Source of the DNA: Bradyrhizobium sp. Arg816
GTDB taxonomy: Bacteria > Pseudomonadota > Alphaproteobacteria > Rhizobiales > Xanthobacteraceae
Assembly (NCBI RefSeq): GCF_029989365.1
Contig: NZ_JAPRAQ010000043.1
Span: 1 to 36,586 of the forward strand
Direction of reading: 5' to 3'
DNA length: 36,586 nucleotides
Both the position numbers and the translations under genes were made by a program. The notes beneath the pieces are model-generated. The model saw nothing but the letters and a program-made list of their open reading frames with translations, did no database searches and was not told the origin of the DNA. Below, in pieces: positions 9,682 through 18,475 of the stretch (within the stretch, counting starts at the first letter, position 1; the number at the start of each line of letters is the position of its first letter).

Positions 9682-10100
9682 ATGACGGATGTAGACGCAA
9701 CGCTGGCTGAACTCAGGTTGGCCGAACATCCCCACGGCGTGGAGGTGAGCGGCATGGCTCTACACATCCGGCCTGGCGTTTTGTCACCGCGGTTTTGCAA
9801 GGAGCCGACGCCTTGATGTCGAAATGGCACATCAAGCTTGGTGTAAGGTACTGGATCTGGGGTGCGGATCAGGTGTGCTCGGCCTTGCGGCGCTGCGCGC
9901 GGGGGCCGGAAGCCTTGTTGCCCTCGATGTAAATCGGCAAGCCGTTCTCACGACGAAGATAAATGTTGAGCCACTAGGTTATACGGACAAAGCCGACGCT
10001 CGACACAGCGATGCCTATTATGCGCTCCGATCCGAGGAAACGTTGATGTCATTCTCTTTGCGGCCCTAGTAGGATCGCAAAGCGAGGGATGAGCTCGAGC
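9682..10100 (+). pseudogene. SAM-dependent methyltransferase remnant (frameshifted)
   Basis: The first frame (from ATG 9682) reads MTDVDATLAELRLAEHPHG and then IRPGVLSPRF, before stopping near 9815. The next frame (from about 9840) carries the SAM-binding motif VLDLGCGSGVLGLAALRAG and then GAGSLVALDVNRQAVL. A third frame near 10050 reads NVDVILFAAL, resembling the FDVILFNPPY motif of N5-type and small-molecule methyltransferases. The order and spacing fit one methyltransferase gene that has suffered at least two frameshifts and lost its C-terminus. The family is clear from motif I; the substrate is not. It lies in a region of wreckage and is probably not functional. Confidence 0.65.
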
Positions 10101-10180
10101 GATCCTGCTTCGATCAACATCACAACTTCTTGGCAACAGCGCTCGAAGAGAGCCGTCCGGCTAAATAACAGAGGCATAAG

Positions 10181-10561
10181 TTATGTGCTGGTTTCTGATG
10201 AGGGAGAGATCGGCCTCGTCAGAACATTATAGATGAAAGTAAGCTGCGCGTAAGAGACAACGTTTTCGGCCAAATAGACCAGGGGGCCACATTCGAATTC
10301 TTTGGGAACTCGCAGCGCGAAAAGACTATCTTCATCTCGTGCCAAAAGTTCAACCTTGCTCTCTTGCGCGCTGGATCCCGGTTTGCCACTCTCCGCTTCT
10401 GATGTGACCGTCTCGGTCAGATCAAAGAGGTGCGTGGCCAGAGAAAGAACGTCGTAAGCTGTATCGGTTGTCTTGTCCCCGTGCGAGCAGACAAGAAGTC
10501 TTGCGCAACGGGCACGTGCTCTTCTGGCCCAGACGGTCGACGCCGATAGACCTCTCGGCAA
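10181..10561 (-). CDS. Orphan hypothetical protein, 5' end cut by IS256 remnant
   Basis: A minus-strand frame of 126 codons ending SPSSETST. The part from about residue 24 on (CSHGDKTTDTAYDVLSLATH, then PKEFECGPLVYLAENVVS) has a protein-like composition. The first 30 residues are rich in Arg and Ala and overlap the start of the IS256-family remnant at about 10558, so the visible start is probably not the real one. I do not recognise the family. It may be the 3' end of a gene interrupted by the IS. Confidence 0.3.
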   Translation of the reverse strand: MPRGLSASTVWARRARARCARLLVCSHGDKTTDTAYDVLSLATHLFDLTETVTSEAESGKPGSSAQESKVELLARDEDSLFALRVPKEFECGPLVYLAENVVSYAQLTFIYNVLTRPISPSSETST

Positions 10562-11305
10562 GTATGCCGACTTAAAGACCGCGGACGGCCACCAGCACGT
10601 GGTCCGCCACGGTCACCTGCAGGAGCGCGAGGTGATGACCGGTGTCGGTCCCGTCACTATCCGCCAGCCACGCGTGCGATCGCGACACGGACGCCGCCGA
10701 TTCCGACCGCATCCGGGACTCTCCGTCGATCCCGCCACCCTACGTGCGCAGTTCGAAGTCGATCGAGACGCTGCTGCCGGTCCTTTACCTGGTGCGTATC
10801 TCAACTCGCGATTTCTCGGAGGCGCTGGCTGCGCTGGTCGACAAGGATGCTGCGGGGTCGTCGGCACCCGCCATCAGTCAACTGAAGGATGGCTCGCTCG
10901 AAGAGCGCACCGCGTGGCAGAAGCGCGGCCTGTCGGCGAAGCGCTACGTTTACATCTGGGCCGATGGCAGCCATCTGGAGGCGCGACTCTAGGACGAAAA
11001 GCCAGTGCATCCTCGTGCTGATCGGTGCGACGGCGGAGGCCGCAAGGAACTGGTCGGCTTCACCGATGGTGCCCGCGAGAGCGCGCACAACTGGCGCGAT
11101 CTGCTGCTGATCTGAAGCGGGCTCAACGTGGCTCCGCGGTTCGTCATTGCAATGGCGCACTCGGCTTCTGGAAGGTCGCCGGCGAGGTGTAACCGAAAAC
11201 GCGCGAGCAGCGGTGCTTGGTTCACAAGACTGTAAACGAACTCGCCAAGCTGCCGAAGAGCCGGCAGCCGAATGCAAAGCGGGCGTTGCAGGAGATAACG
11301 ATAGG
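10558..11305 (+). pseudogene. IS256-family (mutator type) transposase remnant
   Basis: Pieces of one IS256-type transposase lie in order but in changing frames. They are YADLKTADGHQHVVRHGH and EREVMTGVGPVTIRQPRVR in one frame, then SSKSIETLLPVLYLVRIST, DFSEALAALV and KRYVYIWADG in the next. QCILVLIGAT, KELVGFTDGARES and NWRDLLL follow, and the last piece is HKTVNELAKLPKSRQP with AKRALQEI. At least four frame changes and an in-frame stop near 10990 kill it. Both the N-terminus and the C-terminal third are missing, and no terminal repeats are visible. Confidence 0.85.
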
Positions 11306-11347
11306 ATTCGCGCCATGGGGCTCGCCGGCCTACGCTCTTCATGTACT

Positions 11348-11581
11348 TCATGAGTTGGCCCAAATATCGAGTTCGATCTCACGTGTCACCTCGATGATGC
11401 TCTCTCGATGGCCGCCGTTCTCGACGAGAGCATATTTCAAAGCTTGGGCGCGGTTGACAAAAAGGCCGCCAAAGGCGCCCCCTTGTTCACGGGCAACCCA
11501 GTTACCGCGCCGGTTCCTGCCAACAAAAACAGTCGGCGGGGCCGAGCCAGGCCAAGGACGATCCAAGAGCTGAGTCATCAT
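11348..11581 (-). CDS. Small conserved-type hypothetical protein
   Basis: A minus-strand ORF of 77 aa containing VFVGRNRRGNWVAREQGG, then GGLFVNRAQALKYALVENGG and a terminal EIELDIWA. To my recollection this pattern (GNWV, GGLFVNRAQALKYAL, ELD) recurs in short hypothetical proteins of Bradyrhizobium; no function is known to me. It has no membrane segment. It stands next to the IS256 remnant and appears intact. The ribosome binding site is weak. Confidence 0.55.
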   Translation of the reverse strand: MMTQLLDRPWPGSAPPTVFVGRNRRGNWVAREQGGAFGGLFVNRAQALKYALVENGGHRESIIEVTREIELDIWANS

Positions 11582-12091
11582 GTCTATCCGTGACCTAGTG
11601 ATTCTGGTTGGCCAGCCGAGTTGCTAATAATGATCACCCGCTTCCAAGTCGTGATCGAAATTGTGACGCTAGCTTGCATGACGGCTGGGCGTCAGACATC
11701 GGTTCGACTGCGCGGAAGCTCATAAGTTGTGGCTCGGGCCGCCCACCATGGAGTTCGGCTTCAGGATACGTCAAACCTGAACCGTATTCCCCTGCCAGTT
11801 CTGCCAGGCAGCACGGACTCCGGAGCATCCTGAGAATGACCAATGGCTTTGGCTCTGCACTCCGCGCCCGCTGTGTTGCAAGACGCATAGGCCCTGCGCA
11901 GGACGCCGCACCGGTGCGCGCGACTTCTCACGCTCTCTGCGATTGATCTCTATGGAGGCGGCAAGCCCAATGTTGGAAGTTACGCCAGCCCATGGAACGC
12001 CGAGCCATTATTCCGTTCTCACGACCAAGCGCTGAAGCTTGGCTGCTTCGGCGTTTTGGGATGTTCAGCTGGCGGCTCATTTCTGCTTGGC
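11582..12091. other. Gap without a supported gene
   Basis: About 510 bases. A plus-strand frame of 112 codons (11608-11946) and a minus-strand frame are open, but neither shows a motif or ribosome binding site. The right end is the region just after the stop of the broken pabA-like gene. Confidence 0.3.
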
Positions 12092-12660
12092 CTACATCCT
12101 CGGTTCAACCAGGCGCAAGAAATTGTTGAGCAGCAGATACCCGTATTCGGTTCCGGATGAAACTGCACGCCATAAGTTGGTTGATAGCGATGTGCGAGAG
12201 CCATGATCTCGCCTTCCTCGGACCGCGTTGTCACCACGAGGTGCCGCGCTGGGGGCGAGTCGAGCTTGATCACAAGCGAATGATAACGCCCGACTGAAAG
12301 TGGGGAGGGCAGTCCCTCGAATAGCGGCCCCCTTCATGCGTTATAAGAGAGGATCGCCCATGCATGGGGCGTAGCGCTCGCGTCACTCGTCCGCCGAAAA
12401 CGCTTCCAATACACTGATGCCGAGGCAAATCCCGAGAATCGGGATGCGACCTGAAAGTTCGCGGCTAACGGCCACAGATGCTCTGGCCTGGCTTCGAGTG
12501 CAGGGACCAGGAGAGATAACGATCGCACGGGGATTAAGGTTGATCACGTCGGCGACGCTGATCGCATCGTTCCTGACAACATCGGTTGATTCGCCTGCCT
12601 CTGAAAATACCGGCCGATGTTGAAGACGAAGGAGTCGTAGTTATCGATAATGAGGATCAC
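12092..12660 (-). pseudogene. pabA: Glutamine amidotransferase, PabA/TrpG type, frameshifted
   Basis: The gene would start at GTG 12660: VILIIDNYDSFVFNIGRY is the classical PabA/TrpG start. A one-base loss then shifts the frame to GESTDVVRNDAISVADVINL, AIVISPGPCT and ELSGRIPILGICLG with the catalytic cysteine. A second base is lost where the usual HQ should follow CLG. The next pieces are FEGLPSPLSVGRYHSLVIKL and GEIMALAHRYQPTYGVQFHP with the catalytic His-Pro-Glu, and finally YGYLLLNNFLRLVEP before the stop at 12092. All catalytic elements are still recognisable, but there are at least three frame breaks. It lies 15 bases after pabB, so the two would have formed the aminodeoxychorismate synthase pair; TrpG is the alternative identity. 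Confidence 0.8.
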
Positions 12661-12675
12661 AGCGGACCAGGTACT

Positions 12676-14045
12676 TCAGCACCAAAAAGCTTCAAAGATT
12701 CGCTGTGCCTTCGCGAGCGTCTCAGCGTACTCGGCTTGCGGATCCGACATCGCTGTTATCCCGCCTCCTGCATGAAACATGGCTTGATCGCCATCAATAA
12801 TTACCGTGCGGATCGCGATGTTAGTATCCAGATGCCCGTCGAAACCGATGAAGCCGATTGCCCCGCAATAGATCTGTCGAGCCACTCGCTCCACTTCCGT
12901 GATGATCTCCATCGATCGCACCTTTGGCGCCCCCGTGATCGAGCCACCTGGGAAGCAAGCTCGCAGCAGCGCGACGGCGTCTTGGTTCTCTGAAAGTTCA
13001 CCCGTAACGATCGAGACGAGGTGGTGCACCGACGCGTGGGATTCGAGGTTGCACAGCCCTGGCACTTCGATCGATTGCGGAATGCAGACCTGCGACAGAT
13101 CGCGGCGCAGAAGATCGACAATCATGCAGTTTTCGGCACGGTCCTTTTCGGACGCGACCAGGGCCTGCGCGCGGTGCTGGTCCTCCGCGGAATCATTGCA
13201 ACGCGCTATGGTGCCCTTGATGGGGCGTGTTTCGAGGTTTCGTGCGTCGAGCTTCAGGAAACGTTCCGGTGAACTTGAGGCAATGGTGATCTCCCCATTG
13301 CGCAACAGGGCCGCAAACGGCGTTGGATTGAGTGACCGAAGTCGACAGTAGAAGCTAATCGGGTCGGATGAGGTCGGCATCCTCGCAGTGAAACGCTGCG
13401 CGATGTTCGCTTGAAAGACGTCTCCTGCTAAAATGAGGCCGATGACGCGCTGTATAGCGGCGATGTAGCTGTCAAGGCTGAAATTGGACTACCGCCCAGT
13501 GTGCCAGGGAGGTCCTTTAGAGCTGGCGTTGGCATGTCTAGTAAGGCGGCGAACTGATCGGCGCGACGGTGTGCGCGTTCAAGTCGAGGCGCGGGCTCCT
13601 GAGCCGACCATCCGGTCGAAACGATCCAGCACTTGTGATCTCGAAGGTCGAAGCTGATGACCACGTCATAGAAATGCAGGACACAGTCGGGCAAAGCTCG
13701 ACCGGCAATCGCAGGTGCCGGCAATCGCTCAAGTGTCCTGTTTAGGTCGTAGCCCCAATAGCCGGCTGCACCTCCCTGAAAGGGCGGGAGATCTGCTCGA
13801 TTCTGTTGCGGATATCTAGCGAGTAGAATCTGGAGAGCTTCCCACGGATTGCCCGCAAGAGTGACGCTGTTGCAACTCGCTTGTCCATTTTTGACCATGT
13901 AGCTACTGAATGGATCGCAGGTCACATATGAGTAGCGCCCCAACTCGTGCCTGACGGCGCTATCTTGAAAAGTGGGGTTCGGTTGATTTCCAAGACGCCG
14001 CATAGCAACGGGAGGTTCGATCCATCGAAGTTCGCGGACATGCAT
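12676..14045 (-). pseudogene. pabB: Aminodeoxychorismate synthase component I (PabB-like), frameshifted
   Basis: PabB makes 4-amino-4-deoxychorismate from chorismate for folate. The N-terminal part (from ATG 14045) reads HVRELRWIEPPVAMRRL, then LGRYSYVTCDPF and PPFQGGAAGYWGYDLNRTLE, which is typical of PabB rather than TrpE. A frameshift near 13485 leads into DSYIAAIQRVIGLILAGDVF and QANIAQRFTARM. The chorismate-binding domain follows with RPIKGTIAR, AENCMIVDLLRRDLSQVC, ASVHHLVS, CFPGGSITGAPKVRSMEII and DTNIAIRTV. Only one clear frameshift is visible, so a single corrected base might restore it. The neighbour pabA is more heavily damaged. Confidence 0.8.
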
Positions 14046-14589
14046 TTGACGATCAGTCGCTCTGGCCTTTGAGAGGTGTTCCGTTCCAACCGGCAGGCGC
14101 TTTTTGCCGGTTGCTGTATAGGCAGGTGGTTCTCTACGGAGCCGCCCGTAAGTGAAGGAAAGCGCGATCAATCTGGTTTTCGAGCTCGATTGCCTTGACT
14201 GAACGTCCTTGGGTAGCGAAATCCGCGCCGAATTTCCCCGGTGAAGCTGCCTTGACTTTGTCGGGTAACCTCGAGCTTTCGCGATCACGGATGACCCGTG
14301 CCTTGCGACTCACGGGCTCGGTCTTGCTCTCGGCGCAGGCACGGACCAGTTGTTTGTGAGCCTAAAGAACGCAGAGGAGGAAAATCACCCGAGGCGAACT
14401 CGCAATGTATATTCGGAGTTTTTGTCGTTTCGCCGCAGAACTTCGTCAGGAGGCGCGTCGCCAGAGCAACGAACTGGCCAAATCGGAACCTGCCCCTTGC
14501 CGGACGACCGAAAGCCAACTGCTTGAGCGCCGTCGTGTGTGTGACCCCAGTGTGCTTTGGTTCGGCCGTCTTTCTGGAGCCCGTATCCA
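14046..14589. other. Gap between pabB remnant and Dabb gene
   Basis: About 540 bases. The minus-strand frame of pabB stays open upstream of 14045 for 81 codons without family similarity. Frames on both strands exist, but none is recognisable. No promoter motif is evident. Confidence 0.3.
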
Positions 14590-14874
14590 TTAGGCACTAT
14601 AGTCCGCCGCGAACCGTAGCTCCCGAAGTGGTCGCACGCGCCTGATTGATTCCTGGTATAAATGATGCCCCTTGTAAGCTGCGAGTTCAGCGTCGCTATC
14701 GAACTCACCATAAACGACGACATCGATATCGCTCCCGAGTTGGTCGCTCTTGCGATTGCGGGTAACCTCCAGCCGACGTGGGTGTGGAATTGTCGTAAGG
14801 ATCGAGAGACCTTCGATTATCTGATCGATCTGAGCTTTGTCCTTAGCGGGGAACAATACGATGTGACGAATCAT
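14590..14874 (-). CDS. Dabb (stress-responsive A/B barrel) domain protein
   Basis: An intact small protein of 94 aa. It begins MIRHIVLFPAKDKAQIDQII, the hallmark of the dimeric alpha-beta barrel (Dabb) domain, and continues with EGLSILTTIPHPRRLEV, SDIDVVVYGEFDSDAELAAY and the end HHLYQESIRRVRPLRELRFA. The paired histidine and the HxLYQE segment are as in the family. Dabb proteins form dimeric barrels; some are enzymes, but most have no known substrate. It is encoded on the same strand as pabB and pabA, about 540 bases upstream, and may once have been part of the same unit. The start is fixed by the MIRHIV motif. Confidence 0.85.
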   Translation of the reverse strand: MIRHIVLFPAKDKAQIDQIIEGLSILTTIPHPRRLEVTRNRKSDQLGSDIDVVVYGEFDSDAELAAYKGHHLYQESIRRVRPLRELRFAADYSA

Positions 14875-15241
14875 GGATGGTCTGCGATCCCGTGGAGTGT
14901 AGCTGGGTTAACTATCTCGAAATGTGAGCCCGCCGCAATGGCTGGCCCCGCCGCGCAGCCGGTTGTCGGTGCTCGAGGCGGGCCGAGGAACGGCTGCAAC
15001 ATGGTCTCGCTCGGGCGCTAAGCCAAGCCAAGGTTCTAACTCTACACAGGCCAGAGTCGGAATCGGTATCACGTGTGGTGCTTCTCGCAGAAATTTTGCA
15101 TTCTAGGGCATTTTCCGCAGCGTTTGAGCGAGTGCACGCCTTTATACCCTTGCCTGGAAAACGCGCGGGCAGGCATCAAGTCAGCCCGAATTACAGCAGG
15201 TCGCCTACCAGCCCGACATCTATTGGATCAGGGATGAATGC
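14875..15241. other. Divergent intergenic region upstream of bioB
   Basis: About 365 bases between the minus-strand Dabb gene and plus-strand bioB, so both promoters should lie here. I could not identify a -35/-10 pair, a BioR-type operator or a NifA site with confidence. No gene is visible. Confidence 0.35.
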
Positions 15242-16253
15242 ATGAATCCTGCTGCAGATGCTGGTATCAGTGGGCTGGTCCGCTTTGATTGGGAGGTCGT
15301 CGAGGCCGTATCTTTGTATGGGCTGCCGTTTGCAGACCTATTATTCCAGGCGCAGAACGTTCATCGGCAGAACTTCGATGCAAACCACGTCCATACCGCT
15401 AGCCTGCTCAGTATCAAGACAGGGGGCTGCCCGGAGGATTGCGGCTATTGCTCCCAGAGTGCGCACTTTGACACGGGTTTGCAAGCAACCCGTCCGATGG
15501 ACGGCCACGATGTGGTAGTCGCAGGCAAGCGCGCCAAAGAGGCCGGCGCCACCCGCTTCTGCATGGCTGCGGCTTGGCGTAGTCCAAAAGAGCGCGAACT
15601 TGATCGGGTGTGCGACATGGTCAGCGCCGTCAAAGGTCTTGGCATGGAGACCTGCGTCACGCTCGGCATGCTGACCGCGACCCAGGCTGTAAAGCTGTCC
15701 AAAGCTGGCTCGATTTCTACAACCACAACGTCGATACCTCCTCTGAATTCTACGGCAGCATCATCAGTAGCCGTACGCTGCAGGATCGCATCGATACCCT
15801 GGCGCACGTCCGTAAGGCCGGGATCAAGGTCTGCTGTGGAGGCATTATTGGGATGGGTGAGCGCGTCGACGATCGCCTCGGCATGCTTGTGCTGCTCGCA
15901 AATCTCCCCATCCATCCGGAAAGCGTGCCAATCAACCTATCGAATGAAGTCAAAGGCGTGCCGGTCAATGGAAAAGCCGAGCGTCCGGATCCCATCGCGG
16001 TGGCGCGCCTGGTCGCGACTGCACGGATCATGATGCCGATGCGCGTGGTTCGGCTGTCGGCTGGACGGCAGCATATGAAGACGAGCTGCAAGCCTTGTGC
16101 TTTTTGGCTGGTGCGAACTCAATTTTCATCGGTGATACCCTGCTGACAACCAGAAACCCTAAGCTCGATCGCGATGCGAATTTGTTCGCTCGGCTCGGCA
16201 TTACGTCTGAGCTTACCGAGCGAAGCAGCGCAGCGGATCGAGGCGCTGACTGA
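15242..16253 (+). pseudogene. bioB: Biotin synthase BioB, frameshifted
   Basis: BioB is the radical-SAM enzyme that inserts sulphur into dethiobiotin. The [4Fe-4S] motif CPEDCGYCSQSAHF is intact, preceded by ASLLSIKTGG and followed by RFCMAAAWRSPKERE and METCVTLGML. A one-base loss near 15709, after LSKAG, shifts into LDFYNHNVDTSSEFYGS and on through CCGGIIGMGE and NLPIHPESVPINL. A second one-base loss near 16075, after VRLSAGRQHM, shifts into DELQALCFLAGANSIFIGDT and LLTTRNP, ending at 16253. Corrected, the length would be normal, about 335 aa. The frameshifts remove the second half from the normal product, so it is probably inactive unless they are sequencing errors. It is first in the order bioB-panD-bioF-bioD-bioA. 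Confidence 0.9.
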
Positions 16254-16264
16254 GCGAGTGTGAA

Positions 16265-16624
16265 ATGAACATCACCCTGATGAAGGGCAAGATTCATCGC
16301 GCTCCCGTAACTGAAGCGGATCTGCACTATGAAGGATCAATCTCCATCGATCGTGCGTTGCTGGATGCGGCGGGGTTCCTGATCTACGAGCGCGTCGAAA
16401 TCTACAACATTGATACCGGAGCGCGCTTTGCAACCTATGTCATCGAAGCGCCGCGAGGGTCCGGTATCATTGGTTTGAATGGTGCTGCGGCACGATTCGC
16501 GATGCCCGGAGACAAAATTACTGTGATTGCATATGCGTCCTTCGACGAGGGCGAAGCAAAGACGTTCCAACCGCGTGTCGTGCTCGCTGACCGCAACAAT
16601 AGTATCCTCACCCACAAGCCCTGA
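16265..16624 (+). CDS. panD: Aspartate 1-decarboxylase PanD
   Basis: PanD makes beta-alanine from aspartate for pantothenate and coenzyme A. It is made as a proenzyme that cleaves itself between Gly24 and Ser25 to form a pyruvoyl cofactor. Here LKGKIHR-like MKGKIHRAPVTEADLHYEGS places Gly24-Ser25 exactly at the expected point. SISIDRALLDAAGFL, GIIGLNGAAARF and GDKITVIAYASF follow as in the family. At 119 aa the length is normal and the gene is intact. It begins 11 bases after the bioB stop and lies 67 bases before bioF, inside an otherwise biotin operon. This makes the operon supply both biotin and a coenzyme A precursor. Confidence 0.95.
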   Translation: MNITLMKGKIHRAPVTEADLHYEGSISIDRALLDAAGFLIYERVEIYNIDTGARFATYVIEAPRGSGIIGLNGAAARFAMPGDKITVIAYASFDEGEAKTFQPRVVLADRNNSILTHKP

Positions 16625-16691
16625 GCGGTGTGTTCAAGCTCGTCCTCAACCGGGTATCGCGAGAACGCCGGCAGATGCCCTGGAGTACGCA

Positions 16692-17846
16692 ATGAGCCCG
16701 ACGCGAATGGATAGATTTGGCCCCTACGCCAAGGCCTTGCGCGCCCTCGAAGATGACAACCGCCTGCGCGGTCTCAATCCGCGTGCCGGAATTGATTTTT
16801 CATCCAACGACTATCTGGCGGTCGCGAATGCATCGCGTATGAAAAGGGCCGCCTTGGCGGCAGACGAACGTGGCACCCCACTTTGGTTCCGGCGGTTCGC
16901 GGCTTTTGCGCGGCAATTGCGAGGAGCACGACTGCCTCGAGGCAGAAGGCGCTCGGTTCTTCGGCACAGAGACAGCGCTGTTCTTCCTAGCTGTTACGTC
17001 GCAAATTTTACGATCCCGACGACGCTGCCGCAGCGCGGCGATCTGCTCGTCCTCGTCTCTCCGGTTCACGCCAGTATTCATGAAGGCGCGCGAGCTGGTA
17101 GGGCCGAGTTTCGCATGGCTGGCCACAACGATCCCGGAGCCATCGAAAGTGCGATCCGCGACTGGCGTCGGCATGGAGGAATGGGACGTATCTGGATCGT
17201 CGTGAAAAGCCTTTACAGTATGGACGGCGATTTCGCACCCCTCCGTGAATTTGTCGCGCTCGCAGATCGCTTCGACGCCTCCCTGGTCGTCGATGAGGCT
17301 CATGCTACGGGCGTTTATGGGGCGCAGGGGCGAGGGCTCAGCAGCATTACGATCGCCGCGAGAATCTCTTGGTTGTGCATACCTGCGGCAAGGCGCTCGG
17401 AGTAGCGGGAGCGCTTGTCACTGCTTCCGGCGTGCTGCGCGACTTTATGATCAATCGTTGTCGTCCGTTCATCTTTGCAACGGCCCCATCACCCTTAATT
17501 GCCGTTGCCGTCCGCGCGGCACTCTTCATCTTGGAGCAGGAACCCGAGCAGCAGCGGCGCCTCGCAAGGCTGGTTGCATTTACGCATCGAAAGATGGAAG
17601 CCCGCAGCCTGCGATGCCATTCCAGCTCGCAGATCCTCCCATACATTGTAGGTGATAATGCTCCTACGATGCGGCTCGCCTCTGCGATGCAGGATCGCGG
17701 CTTTGATATTCGGGGAATTCGGCCACCCTACGGTACCGGAGGGAACGGCGCGCTCGCGAATTTCACTGACGCCAAACGTCGATGAGGATGATGTGGCTTG
17801 CATGGTTGATGCGCTGGCTGAGGAGACGATGGAGGGGGCTCGATGA
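16692..17846 (+). pseudogene. bioF: 8-amino-7-oxononanoate synthase BioF, frameshifted several times
   Basis: BioF joins pimeloyl thioester and alanine. The start ATG 16692 gives MDRFGPYAKALRALEDDN and GIDFSSNDYLAVANASRMK. Near 16876 the frame changes to GSGGSRLLRGN and EGARFFGTETALFF, and near 16990 it returns to SCYVANFTIPTTLPQRGDLL, KSLYSMDGDFAPLREFV and VVDEAHATGVYGAQGRG. Near 17345 it changes to VHTCGKALGVAGALVTASG, with the PLP lysine, and FIFATAPSP. Near 17730, where one extra C lies in CCACCC, it changes to VPEGTARSRISLTPNVDE. Four frame breaks make it a clear pseudogene as read. The last frame ends in an ATGA overlap with bioD. Confidence 0.9.
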
Positions 17847-18475
17847 GCTTGCGGATTGTGGTGACTGGTACAGATACCGGGATTGGAAAGACTGTGTTTG
17901 CCGCCGGCCTATCTGATCTTCTCGGCGCGAACTATTGGAAGCCGATACAGGCCGGACTCGAAGGAGAGACCGATACCGAGACCGTCACAAGGTTGGGGCG
18001 TCTCTCACCCGATCGAATTGTGCCGGAGCTCTACCGGCTTCGAACGCCCGCATCGCCCCACCAGTCTGCCGAAATTGACGGAGTTCGCATCAATGCGGCT
18101 TCGATAAATCTGCCAGATACGGGAGGACGGCCTCTCGTCATAGAGGGCGCTGGCGGGCTGATGGTTCCGCTCGCTGGGGACACACTCTATATCGACATGA
18201 TCGAGAGGTGGCAGCTTCCGGTCGTGCTTTGTGCCGGCACAGAACTCGGTACCATCAATCACTCGCTGCTGTCGATAGAGGCTCTTCGAAAGCGGCAGAT
18301 TAGCATTCTGGGTATTGCGTTCATCGGTGAACGCAATCCGGAAACTCAGACGGCCATTCGGGAGATTGGCCGCGTGCGCTGGTTGGGGCGACTACCCAGA
18401 ATTTCTCCCCTCACGCCAGAGGCGCTTCAGAGTGCATTCAAGTCATCGTTCCGTGCGGACGATTTCAGTTCATAA
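17843..18475 (+). CDS. bioD: Dethiobiotin synthetase BioD
   Basis: BioD closes the ureido ring of dethiobiotin with ATP and CO2. The P-loop GTDTGIGKT (residues 9-17) is intact at the start. YWKPIQAGLEGETDTETVTR supplies the conserved KPIQxG and the DAPA-binding region, and VIEGAGGLMVPLAGDTLYID is the second family motif. CAGTELGTINHSLLSIEALR is the third. At 210 aa the length is normal. It overlaps the bioF stop by four bases (ATGA) and its own stop overlaps the bioA start (TAATG), so the operon is translationally coupled. It is the only unbroken biotin gene here, and without BioF, BioA and BioB it would have no local pathway partner. Confidence 0.95.
   Translation: MSLRIVVTGTDTGIGKTVFAAGLSDLLGANYWKPIQAGLEGETDTETVTRLGRLSPDRIVPELYRLRTPASPHQSAEIDGVRINAASINLPDTGGRPLVIEGAGGLMVPLAGDTLYIDMIERWQLPVVLCAGTELGTINHSLLSIEALRKRQISILGIAFIGERNPETQTAIREIGRVRWLGRLPRISPLTPEALQSAFKSSFRADDFSS

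Noticed and set aside
12092..14045. Anthranilate synthase (trpE/trpG) instead of pabB/pabA
   Set aside because: The segments GGAAGYWGYDLNRTLE and CFPGGSITGAPKVRSMEII fit PabB better. PabA and TrpG cannot be told apart, which is noted in the entry.
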